Assembly: GCA_008000375.1 (NCBI GenBank)
Contig: SMOI01000448.1
Location: 1 to 23,679 of the forward strand
Origin: Poteriospumella lacustris
Taxonomy: Eukaryota > Sar > Chrysophyceae > Chromulinales > Dinobryaceae
DNA length: 23,679 nucleotides
Reading direction: 5' to 3'
Below the pieces are notes generated by a model. That model did not search any database. It saw only the letters and a list, made by a program, of their open reading frames with translations, and was not told the origin of the DNA. The translations under genes and the position numbers were made by a program. The number at the start of each line of letters is the position of its first letter. Positions within the stretch are counted from its first letter, which is position 1. Of this stretch, positions 1-9,803 are shown in pieces.

Positions 1-3000
1 CTGCGGCAGCGCCGCGGCCGTCAGCGACATCATCCAGTCGCGCGGCGCCTCCGACTGCTGCGAGCCGCGCCGCTGCGTCTGGCTGCCCCTCCGCGCCGCG
101 GCGGCCGCCGCTTGCGACTGCTGCGACGCGCGCTTCGGCTGCGCCGGCCGCGGCTGTTGCTGCTGGCGCACCAGGCGGCGCTGCTGCAGGTTCTGCTGCA
201 GCTGGCGCAGCTGCGCGTGCTGCTCGGCGATGCGCTGGCGCAGCCGCAGCTGCTGCGGGTCGTCGAGCAGCCCGGCGCTGTACAGGCCCTGCGCCGAGAA
301 GGGCACCGCCTCCTCCGCGTCGCAGCCGTCGACCGCCGCGTAGCCGTCGCCGTCGAAGTCGCCGTCGCTGTGCGTCAGCTCTGAGCAGCCGTCGCTGTCG
401 CTGTCGCCGTCGCCGTCGCCGTCGAGAGGCCGCCCCTCGTCGTCGTCGTGGCCGAACCAGTCGCCGGCGTCGTCGTCGTCTTCGTCGTCGGGCGGCGGAG
501 GTGGCGCCTCTTCGTCGTCGTCGTCGTCGTCGTCGTAGCCGTAGCCATCGTCGCCGTAGCCATCGTCGTAGGCGGCCTCCATCACGGCGCCGTCGATCTC
601 GAAGGCGCCATAGTCGCCCGGCCGCAGCTCGTCGCCGTCGCCGTCGTCGTCGCTCGGCGGCCCCAGCGCCGCGTCGTCGTCGTCGTCGAAGGCAAAATAA
701 GCCGCCGCGGCCGCCGCAGCAGCCGCCGCGTCGCAGTCGTCGCCGCTGCCGTCGCCGTCTGCTGCGGCGCCGTTGCGTGGGCGGCGGTTCTCGTCGCCGC
801 CGTCGTCGTGGACCGCCGGCCGCGCGGCAAGCGACCGTCGCGCGGAGGCGGCGCGCGGCTCGCGCAGCGGCGCGAACGGCTGGCGCGACACGAGCCCCGC
901 GTCGGCGAAGTCGCGCGCCGCATCGTCGCCGTCGTCGTCGTCGGCCGCCAGCGGCGAGTACGGCGACGGCGACGAGCGCTGGCTCAGCGGCGACCAGCGG
1001 CTCAGCGCCGCGACGGCGGCGTCGGGGCCCGCGGCGGGCGGCAGCGCCAGCTCGTCGGCCAGTCGGCGACGCCCGTCAGCCACTGGAACAGCGAACTCTT
1101 CTTGCGCCGCCGCTGCGCGCCCGTTGCCGCGTCGCCCGCCTCCGCAGCGCCAGCGGCGGCCTTCGACGCGGCTCCGACGGCGCCGCTGCCGCCGCCGCCC
1201 GCGCCGCGCGTCCCGCCGCCTCCGCCGCCCGCCGCGGTGAGGGCGCCGCGGCGCCGCGCGCGCTCGAAGCTCTTGCGCGACAGCGACTTGCGCTCGCGCA
1301 GCTGTGCGCGCAGCACGGAGGGCGCGACCTGCGGCAGCGAGGTGTGCAGCCAGTACTTGAACAGCAGCAGCGCCTGCTCGAAGCCGAAGAGCAGCAGCGC
1401 GATGCCCGCCTCGCCCGCGCGCGGCAGCAGCCAGGCGCGCACAGGCGTCGCGACGAAGCCGAAGAGCGCGCAGTTGGTGAGCGCGCCGCCCACCGAGAGG
1501 ATCTGCAGCACGTCCGACCACACGCCGATGCCGCCCGCCTTCTGCGCGATGGGCCGCTGCCGCGTGTGGCACAGCTTGAACGCGTGGCAGCGCAGCAGCG
1601 CGACGTTGTTCAGCAGCGCGAGCAGCGGCGCCAGCGGGAAGACGGCGCCGAAGGTGAGCAGGAAGGACAGCTGGATCACCAGCGCCGCGTAGTCGTTGAA
1701 CGTGTTGTAGCGCGCCTGCAGCGCCTCCTCCCAGCACTGGCCGCGCGCCTGCTCCAGCAGCCGCACGCGCTTCGCCAGCTTCGCCTGCAGCGCCGCCGCC
1801 TCGGCGGACGCGGCGTCCTCTGCGGCGGTCGCAGCGGTGGCGGCGGCGGCGGTGGCGGAGGGCGGCTGGCGCTCGGAGAGCTCGCGCACGGCGAAGATGC
1901 GGCGGTTGACGACGGCGACGCGCGCCTTCATCTCGTAGACGAGGGCGCGGTGCAGCAGACTGGGCAGACAGACGTCGAGGAAGACGGACCACCACTGGCC
2001 CACGGTCATGAACGAGAAGATCGTCACGGCGATGCGCGCGAAGGACGCCTCCTGCGCGGGCAGGAAGAAGGCGTAGGCGTAGAGCGAGGTGAAGATGGCG
2101 ACGAACTGGAACGAGAAGACCTTGACGATGAGGCGGTTCATGAAGGCCGTCTGCGTCTGGTGGTTCTCGAACTCGTTCAGCGCCAGCGCCACGCGGTCGA
2201 AGGCCAGCGTCATCAGCGACGTCAGCATGCCGTACAGACACGGGTACAGGAACGTCGCCGCCCAGAAGTCCGCGTCGCCCAGCGCGCGCAGCGACAGGCC
2301 GCCGCCGTCGCCGAGGCCGCCCGCGCTGGCCTCGGTCGTCCAGTTGCCGTGCGCCAGCTCGTGCAGCGACGGGAAGCGCGGCGCGAAGTCGAGCGCCTCG
2401 CCGCGCTGGTACTGCGCGTAGACGCGGTGCTGCGTGTAGAAGACGCAGGTCATCAGCGCGAGCGAGGCGGCGATGGCGGCCAGCACCGTCGGCAGCGACA
2501 CGGCGTAGCGCAGCAGGCGGCGCCACGCGGGGTAGGCCTTGCGCCACTCGTTCGTCGCCTCGTCGAGGTAGGCGTCGCCGCGGAACTGCGGCCGCTCGGC
2601 CTCGTCCACCTCGAAGTCCAGCACGCCCCAGCGGTAGGCCAGCGCCGACTCCTTCTGCCGCCAGTACGCCAGCAGCAGGCAGATCCACAGCATCAGCACC
2701 AGCGCGTACGGCGCGCACAGCCAGTGGTCGAAGCGCTGCGTCGCCAGCTGCACGGCGAACACGACGACGCCCAGCGCCGCGGGGATGACCAGCCAGCGCG
2801 TGTAGAAGGCCAAGAAGGCGAAGTAGAAGGCGATGTTCTCGCCGAAGTACTCGGCGACGCCGTCGATCGGCTGCGTCAGCAGCCGGTCGCAGAAGAAGCC
2901 GACGGCCGCCGACAGCTTCGCCCACGTGGCGCCGTACGACGACGAGAACGGCGACCAGGCCTCGGCCAGCTGCCCCGGCCGCTCCTGCTTCCAGAACGTG

Positions 3001-4978
3001 ACCCACGTGCGGCGGATCTCCACGAGGCGCGAGTACATGTGCAGCGGGAAGCGCTGCACGATGAAGCGGCCGAGCTCGGTGTGCTCGTCGAGGTCGGCGC
3101 CGCCGTCGGGCAGCTTCGAGCGCAGGAGGTAGTCGATGATCTGCTGGCGCTCGCTCGACCGGAAGATGTTGCCGCCCACGCCGTGCGCCTGGAACGAGTC
3201 GCGCCGCGACACGCGGAAGGGTCGCAGGCGGCCGTCGCGCGTGCGCAGCTTCAGGTGCATCTGCTGCGCCATCTGCTCGAGGCGCCAGCGCGGGCAGCGC
3301 ACCTTGAGCACGACGCTGCGCAGGTCCCAGCCGAAGGAGACCTTCACCTCGAGGCCCGCCATCTTCAGCCGCGCCCAGATCTGCGTCCCCGGCGACGTCC
3401 AGCCGAGGAACTGCGCCACCGGCAGCCGCGTCGGCCGCCGCTCGTCCGCCGCGGCGCCGTCGAGTTTGCCGCTCGACGAGGGCGCGCGCGGCCGCTGGAT
3501 GAAGGGCGACAGCGCGCGGCGGTGGTTCTGCAGCGTCTTCAGCGGGTCGGCGACGGGCGGCGCCGCGAACAGGTGGCTCACCGGGTCGGCGGCCTGCGGC
3601 GGCGCCGGCGGCGCGCGCAGCTGCTCGTTGGCGCGCGCCCACGAGCGCTGCAGACACGACCAACACGTCTCCGGCGGCGCGTCCGGGTCGTGCGCGTGCT
3701 CGCCGCTGCGGCGCTGCGCGTCGGCCTCGCGGCGCAGCAGGTCGAAGCCGGTGACGAGGACGAAGAACGCGTCGTACGAGTCGCACTCGACGTCGAGCGT
3801 CGCCGTCGCGCCGCCGCCCGCCTCGTCCTCGTAGACGACGCTGAAGCTCAGCTCGGCGTTGTACGCGTCGCGGCTCGCGCGAAGCGACTCGGTGCCGCGC
3901 TGGCTGGCGTCGGCGGGGTCCTCGTGCGTCGCGGCGACGACGGCGACGATCGCGGCGGCTCTGAGCGCGCCGCTGCGGCGGAAGCCGGCGTTCCAGAAGC
4001 TGTTGAGCGGCCGCAGCCCGCGGGGCTCCTCGCCGGCCTCGCGGCCGCACCAGTCGCTCACTACACAGACAGACACAGACACAGACACGTTACGGCGGGC
4101 CACACGGCGGCGGAGGCAGCGGAGGCGGCGTACCGAAGGCGCAGGCGTCGAAGAGGCGCCGCGTGCACCAGAACTTGCGCAGTCCCTTGTGGCGACGCTT
4201 CACGCGCACCTCGCGCGGCGCGAGGCTGGCTTGGCTGCCGGGCTTGTCCCACTCGATGGAGCGGCAGCCGGTGGTGCTGAAGAGCGTCACGCGCTCCGCG
4301 TACTTGAAACTCTGGTGCCGCGTCACCGTCGCGCCGCGCGCCAGCAGCAGCAGGAACTTGTCCAGCGCCTCCTTCTCCGACGCGAACGGGAAGAACCGCT
4401 GGAAGGCCACGCTCGAGCGGCGCGCGGCGCCCTCGATGGACTGGCGCTCGTCGCGCAGGCGGCCCATCGACTGGCGGAAGGCCGCGCGGCTCACCACCTG
4501 CATGCCGCGGCCGTGGTCGCTCGTGCCCTGGCCCGTGATCCGCTCGTCGTACCCTGCGCGACAAAGGACACACAGCGTCGACAATCAGTCCCCGGGCAGC
4601 GATGGCCCGCGGTCCGTGGCACGTTACCTGTCGCACTGGCTCTGCGGTCGGCTGCCGGAGCCGCGTCGGCGGCCTGCGCATCGGAGCGCGGGCTGTTCCA
4701 CTCCTCATCGTCATCATCGGACTGCTCGTACGCCGCGAAGTCAACGTCGTCGAAGTCTACGACGTCTGGCAGCTGCGCGGCGACTTGTCTACGCAGCGGT
4801 CGCAGGCGGCGGTCAGCGTCGGCGATCACTACGCGTCTCAGCGGCGGCCTTACCTGTACTCGTCATCTGGGAGAAGCTCAATCGCATAATCGAAGTCATC
4901 TTCGTTGAATAAAGCCGACGGCCGGGTCGGATTCAGCAGCAAACTGCCGTGAATGCGGCTCAGCGTGTTGGACAACAT
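1..4978 (-). CDS. PH-domain anoctamin (TMEM16-family membrane protein) with long acidic tail, 3' partial
   Basis: Four exons can be read: 4978-4854, 4788-4628, 4553-4134 and 4060 to the window edge. The introns (65, 74 and 73 bases) are GT-AG and keep frame (donors GTAAGG, GTAACG, GTACGC). The start is the ATG at 4978 (MLSNTLSRIHG). Residues about 158-347 look like a PH domain split by an insert (KFLLLLARGATVT early, SFSVVYEDE and TLDVECDS late). The anoctamin domain follows from about residue 640 (YFGENIAFYFAFLAFYTRW) to about 1160, with the family signatures AYRWGVLDFEVDE, NEFENHQTQTAFMN and FPLAPLLALLNN. Anoctamins are multi-pass scramblases or anion channels. After SLFQWLTGVADW the frame shifts by one near 1060 and then stays open to base 1, encoding an Asp/Gly-rich then Gln/Arg-rich tail of at least 350 residues. 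Family assignment is firm; activity is not, because acidic residues in the Ca-site helices look lost. Confidence 0.87.
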
Positions 4979-5208
4979 CTGTGCGGCGACGGCTGTGCTG
5001 GTTCACACGTCCTTTGCTCGCTCCAGGTTGGCTATAGCGTCGATCACTACGATTCCCGAAGGGTTGTGCACGTCTCGACGTCGACCAGGGCTTGTTAATG
5101 CGCCAAAAGCCTCCGAAAGGCGTCGCAGTTTTTGTATTCGACGCGGCGGCGGCGGCGGCGGCGGCCAACGGTCCGCAGCGCCTTCGACGTCAAACATGCC
5201 GCCGTTCG

Positions 5209-5215
5209 TATAAAT
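5209..5215 (+). promoter_or_regulatory. TATA-like box upstream of DPH4
   Basis: TATAAAT sits in otherwise GC-rich sequence, 175 bases before the DPH4 ATG. Its orientation and isolation fit a core promoter, which would imply a 5' UTR of roughly 150 bases. No transcript start is visible, so this is motif evidence only. Confidence 0.35.
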
Positions 5216-5226
5216 GGCGCCAAAGA

Positions 5227-5234
5227 TGACGTCA
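5227..5234. promoter_or_regulatory. CRE-like palindrome TGACGTCA
   Basis: This is a perfect 8-base ATF/CREB-type element, 12 bases after the TATA-like box in the divergent anoctamin/DPH4 promoter region. bZIP factors bind this motif in many eukaryotes. Its use here is inferred from position only. Confidence 0.3.
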
Positions 5235-5389
5235 CAAGGGCGTCGCCAGTCGCCGCCGCAGCCGATCGGCGCCGATCGACCCGTCGACCCGTCGAGAGCC
5301 CATCTCGATGGCCACGGTCCATTCTGCAATGGCTCTGCCGCTGGTGCGAGAGGAACAGCCGGTCTTTGTACGAGAGGCGAGCGAGCGTC

Positions 5390-5914
5390 ATGGACGATGA
5401 AGCCAGCAGCGTCCACGCGGCCGGCCTCGTCCACGACTGGTACGCCGTCCTGGCAGTCGATGAACGCGCCACCGCCGAGCAAATCAAGGCCGCGTACCGA
5501 TCCAAGCTGCTCGCAGTGCATCCCGACAAGGTAGGCGAGTCGGCCAGTGCGGCGACGGAGCTGGAGCGGCTGCTGACGGCGTTTCGCGTCTTGTCCGACG
5601 CCGACAGCCGCGCCGCGTTCGACAGTCAGCGCAACGCGCGACAGTCGAAGGGCATCAACGCGGGTTTGGTGTCCTTTCGCCAGTTCGAGGAGACGACGGC
5701 GAGAGACGGCTCGCGCGTCTTCACGTTCCCCTGCCGCTGCGGCGACGTCTTCGAGGTGAGCGCCCCCGCTGCACACGCCGCCTGTTGGGTCGCCTAATCG
5801 GGTCGCCTGTGGCTCTGCGTCTCACAGATCGCCGAGGAGGACCTGGAGGAGGACGCGGACTTCCTCCTGCAGTGCAGCGGCTGCACGCTGCACGTGCAGG
5901 TGACCACGGACTGA
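5390..5914 (+). CDS. DPH4: Diphthamide biosynthesis protein 4 (DNAJC24-like J-domain / CSL zinc-finger protein)
   Basis: Exons 5390-5755 and 5828-5914 flank a 72-base GTGAGC...CACAG intron in phase 0. The product is 150 residues, close to human DNAJC24 (149, from memory). Residues about 15-80 form a J domain (DWYAVLAVDERATAEQIKAAY) with the HPD motif at 44-46. The C-terminus is a CSL-type (DPH) zinc finger with C115 and C117 in exon 1 (FPCRCGDVFE) and C138 and C141 in exon 2 (CSGC), so splicing is needed to build the metal site. DPH4 supports the first step of diphthamide synthesis on elongation factor 2, by iron delivery or reduction with DPH3, and can stimulate Hsp70. The ATG at 5390 is chosen because it gives family length; the frame is open further upstream but without conserved sequence. 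Unspliced RNA would stop shortly after the donor and lose the second Cys pair. Confidence 0.93.
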
Positions 5915-6056
5915 GCTGCCGCCAGTTGTGTGACGTGACGGCCCCCGCCGCGGCGGACGAGAGCGAGCGACGGACACACGGACGAGGCGGTAGCGAGCGG
6001 TGTGGATGGGGAATGTAAATTATAATCGACGACACGGCGGCCCGCGGGGCGGCCCC

Positions 6057-6062
6057 AATAAA
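6057..6062 (+). terminator. Polyadenylation signal AATAAA for DPH4
   Basis: A canonical AATAAA lies 143 bases after the DPH4 stop, in the 205-base tail-to-tail gap (5915-6119) before the Ca2+ ATPase stop codon. The gap holds no gene. The two transcripts may overlap at their 3' ends, since the minus-strand gene has no obvious signal of its own inside the gap. Confidence 0.45.
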
Positions 6063-6119
6063 CAAAAGCGAACGACACACGCACTGACACACACAGTCGA
6101 CACGGCACCGGCGCCGCGG

Positions 6120-9100
6120 TCACCGGCGCTCGACGAGCTCCACGTGCGGCGACGGCTGCGCCTGCTGCTGCTCGAGCAGCCGCTTCTTCTTCTCGACGGC
6201 GTCCTCCTCGTCGTGCTGGTGGCGCTCGTGCTCCTCGGCGATCTTCGCGTTGTCGAAGAAGGACTCGGGGTCCTCGGAGGCCGGCACGAAGCGCATGGCC
6301 ATGCCCACGGGCACGCCGATGAAGCCCAGCGCGATGGTGACGAGCCACTGCACCCACGTGAGCGGGTTCGTCTGGATGAAGACGCCGCCCACCTCGACGA
6401 GCAGGATCTGCGCGCCGACGGTGAAGATGGTGACGCCGATGTGCACGTGGTTGTGCAGGATGCCCTCGAAGGGGTTGACCTCGTCGTTGAGGTTGCGCGC
6501 GGTGAACTCGTTGAACACCTGGCAGAAGATGAAGGCGTTGAAGATGATCGTGTAGTGGCGCAGGTCCGGGTCGTTGCACAGCAGGCAGTCCGTCTCGAAG
6601 TTGTTCAGGTCGTCGAACGAGAAGCTCTGCGCCACGCCGCTGTGCCAGTACTCGTGCTGCGCCTCGAGGCACGGCGTGCCGTCCGAGCCGCACAGGCGGC
6701 GGTACTCGGAGCAGCCGACGAGGGGGCCCACGGTCGGGTCCGTCGTCTTCTGCCCCGTGAGCAGCGACCAGCGCGCGCTGTTCGAGTGGCCGGGCTTCAG
6801 GCGGAAGTCGTAGCAGTTGGAGCCGTGCGTCGGCACGCCGAAGTAGTCGGCGCCGACGAAGAGCAAGATGAGCAGCAGCGTGAGCTGGAAGGCGGCCTGG
6901 ATGAGGATGTTGCGCAGCATGGGCCGCGACACCAGCGACGCCGCGCGCTTGTACGGCTTGCGCTTGAGCAGCGAGGGGTGGGGCTCCTCGGTGCCCAGGG
7001 CGAGCGCGCCCATCGAGTCCATGATGAGGTTGACCCACAGCAGCTGCACCGCGTTGAGCGGCGGCTCGAAGCCGGCGAGGGCGCCGATGAAGACGAGGAA
7101 GAGCGCGACGACGTTGACGGTGAGCTGGAACTGGAGGAACTTGCGGATGGAGTCGAAGACGCAGCGGCCCCAGGAGATGGCCTTGACGATGGACGAGAAG
7201 CGGTCGTCGAGGATGATCACGTCCGCCGCCGACTGCGCCACCTTCGTGCCCGTGATGCCCATCGCGAGGCCCACGTCGGCGGCCTTCAGCGCCGGCGCGT
7301 CGTTGGTGCCGTCGCCGGTGACGCCGACGACCTGGCCGCCCTCCGGACGCGTCTCCTCCCACTCCTCGCGGTAGCCGGGCAGGAAGCGGTCGCGGTCGGC
7401 GTCCCAGGTGAGGCCCTCGGTGTCCATGCGGTTCTTGAACTTCTCCTCCCACGCGGCGCGGCCGTCGGGGATGCCGTGGCCGTTGAGCCGCGTCACGAGC
7501 AGGTACTTGTCGTCGGGCGACGACCGCGCCAGCACCTGCAGCCGCGGCAGGATCCCGTCGACGTCCTTCGGCGCCATTTTGCGGAACGTGGGGCCCTCGA
7601 CGGCGAGGCCCTGCGGCGTGAGGATGCCGCACTGGCGGGCGATGGCGCAGGCGGTCGCGAGGTTGTCGCCGGTGACCATGCGCACGGTGACGCCGGCGGC
7701 CTGCGCGACGCGCACGGCCTCCTTGACGTCGTCGCGCAGCGGGTCGATGATGCCGACGATGCAGTCGAGGACGAGGTCCTCGTGGTCCGGCGGGGCGTCG
7801 CGCCAGTTCGCCGGCATCTCCGAGGCCGACGAGAAGTCGCGGTGCGCCAGCACGAGCGTGCGCAGCGCGTTCTCAGCCATCGCGAGGATGCAGCGCTCGA
7901 CCTGCGCGCGCTTCTCGTCGGTCAGCGCCGCGACCTGGCCCGTCTTCGTGAGCAGCTTGGTGCAGTCCTTCAGCACCCACTCGGACGCGCCCTTGACGTA
8001 CACGCGGACGCCGTTGGACCGCAGCGTGACGCAGGTGGAGCGCTTCTTCGCGGAGTTGAAGGAGAAGATGCGGTCGGTGTCCTCGTGCCAGAGCTCGCTG
8101 TGCACTTTCTCGTAGTCGAAGCCCCACTTCTGGATCATGAGCATGAGCGCGCCCTCGGTCTTGTTGCCGATGATGAGCGGGCGGTTCAGCGGGTTGCCGT
8201 CCTTGTCCTTGTACACGAGGTACGCGTTGCGGTTCAGCGACACCTGCTCCACGATGACGCGGCGCACGTCCTCGTTCATCGCGCCGCGCGCGAACTCGTC
8301 CTGGTCGTAGACGGTGTCGCCGAAGAAGCCCTCGACCACGGTCATGCGGTTCTCCGTCAGCGTGCCCGTCTTGTCCGAGCAGATGTTCGTCGCGTTGCCC
8401 ATCGTCTCGCAGGCCGCCAGCACGCGGATGAGGCAGTTGTCCGCCTGGATCTTCTGCGTGGAGAAGGCCAAGGCGATGGTGACGGCGAGGGGCAGGCCCT
8501 CGGGGATGGACACGACGACGATGGTGACGGCGATGATGAACGCGGCGATGACGGCGGGCACCGGGTCCTCGCCGCCGTCGCGCGCCCAGATGCTGATCAC
8601 GAGCACGATGAACGTTGCGACGGAGAAGCACAGGCCGATCTTGCCGATCTACACACGGGCAGGAAAGAGGTTTAACGACGACCGGTGGGGAGGGGGTGGC
8701 AGAGAGCGAGGCGGGGGACGTACCGTGGCGGCCATGATCTCGAGTTTGTCCTGCAGCGGCGTGTTCACCGACTCGGTGACGAGGTTCGCCTTGATCTTGC
8801 CCCACTGCGAGTGGGTGCCGATGCCGATGGCCAGGGCCTTGCAGTCCTCGCCCTCGGTGATGAGGCAGGACGACAGCAGGAAGCAGTCGCCGTTGCGGTT
8901 CTTCTTCAAGTCGTCCGGTTCGCCCGTCAGCGACGACTCGTTCGACAGCACATTGAACGTGTCCAGCATGATCGCGTCCGCAGGCACCATCTCGCCGGCC
9001 TGCAGCACGAGGATGTCGCCCACGACGACGTCGCGCGGGTGGATGCGCTCGATGGTGCCCTCGCGCAGCACTGAGCAGCGGTCGGACTCCTGACTCGACT

Positions 9101-9643
9101 CCTCGAGCTTGCGGAACTGCAGCTGCTTCGCATAGTCGTTGGCAGCAGAGATATTCGCCACGAGGAAGACGGCGATGAAGATGGCCGTGCCGTCCACCCA
9201 GCCGCGCTGCGGGTCTTGCAGCGTGTTGATGATCGTGGACACCGTCGCGGCCGCGATGAGGATTAGCTCCGTTGTATCGGACAGTGCCTCGATCAGCAGC
9301 GTGAAGAAGGAGTCGAGAGGCGCCTCGGGAAAGACGTTGAGACCAAACTTGGCTCTCAGCGACTCCACTTGCGCCTTGGTGAGGCCCGTGTGGGTGTTGA
9401 CGCCCACCAGCTTCACCAGAGCGTCGATGCCGCCGATGGCGTCCAGTGCCTTTCGATTCTCTTGTCTTTGTTGCTCCACATTGAAGGAATCGAGGAGCGT
9501 TAATGTGAGAGTGGTCGCAGTTTGTACCTGGGAGAACGACGAAGATCAGACACACTTCAGACTACAAAGAGACCACCAGAAACCCCTACCTCTGGCTCCA
9601 AGGTTTTGGCCTTGTCAGGCAAAATGCTCACGTTGCTGGTCAT
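6120..9643 (-). CDS. P-type Ca2+-transporting ATPase (plasma-membrane type, P2B)
   Basis: Three exons: 9643-9590 (18 codons from the ATG, MTSNVSILPDK), 9527-8724 and 8648-6120. The introns are 62 bases (GTAGGG...CCCAG) and 75 bases (GTACGT...TGTAG), both phase 0, giving 1128 residues, a normal length. Visible P-type landmarks are the actuator LTGEP, PEGLP in the fourth membrane helix, the phosphorylation loop ICSDKTGTLTENRMTV (Asp about 378), KGASEWVL in the nucleotide-binding domain, MVTGDN, and TGDGTNDAPALKAADVGLA in the hinge. LWVNLIMDS near the sixth helix is typical of PMCA. The enzyme pumps Ca2+ out of the cytosol with ATP. The C-terminus after the last helix is only about 60 residues (HERHQHDEEDAVEKKKRLL) with no evident calmodulin site. 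An unusual Cys-rich loop lies between late membrane helices (6560-6855). Earlier ATG-less extensions are stopped by an in-frame TGA, which supports the first exon chosen. Confidence 0.95.
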
Positions 9644-9803
9644 TTAGAGTTCTGCTGTTTGAGATATGTGACTGTTGGGTGGCGTTCCTTTCCACTGTGG
9701 TGATGATTGATTACGGCAGCTTGTGAAAAATTGAATGAGATGTGATTGGACGCGATCCGACGTGGATGTCGATGAAACTGTGCAGAATTCCATCTCGGAA
9801 GCG

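Larger units (their letters stand above)
4979..5389. promoter_or_regulatory. Head-to-head promoter region, anoctamin / DPH4
   Basis: These 411 bases lie between the divergent starts of the anoctamin (4978, minus) and DPH4 (5390, plus). They hold a TATA-like box, a CRE-like palindrome and a short GGC run at about 5143-5163. An ORF in the DPH4 frame extends upstream to 5132, but it is Arg-rich low-complexity sequence with no domain, so I treat it as 5' UTR. No separate gene is supported. Confidence 0.5.

Noticed and set aside
501-4280. 1259-codon open frame on the plus strand across the anoctamin gene
   Set aside because: It is antisense to a clearly conserved protein, is almost entirely Arg/Ala/Gln/Leu-rich, and arises because GC-rich third positions on the minus strand remove stops from the opposite frame.
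5794-7632. 612-codon minus-strand frame overlapping the ATPase C-terminal half
   Set aside because: Shifted frame of the real ATPase exon, with Arg/His/Pro-rich composition and no family features.
6000-8675. 891-codon plus-strand open frame across the Ca2+ ATPase
   Set aside because: Same cause: antisense to a conserved exon with extreme GC3, low-complexity Val/Arg/Asp/His composition, no domain.
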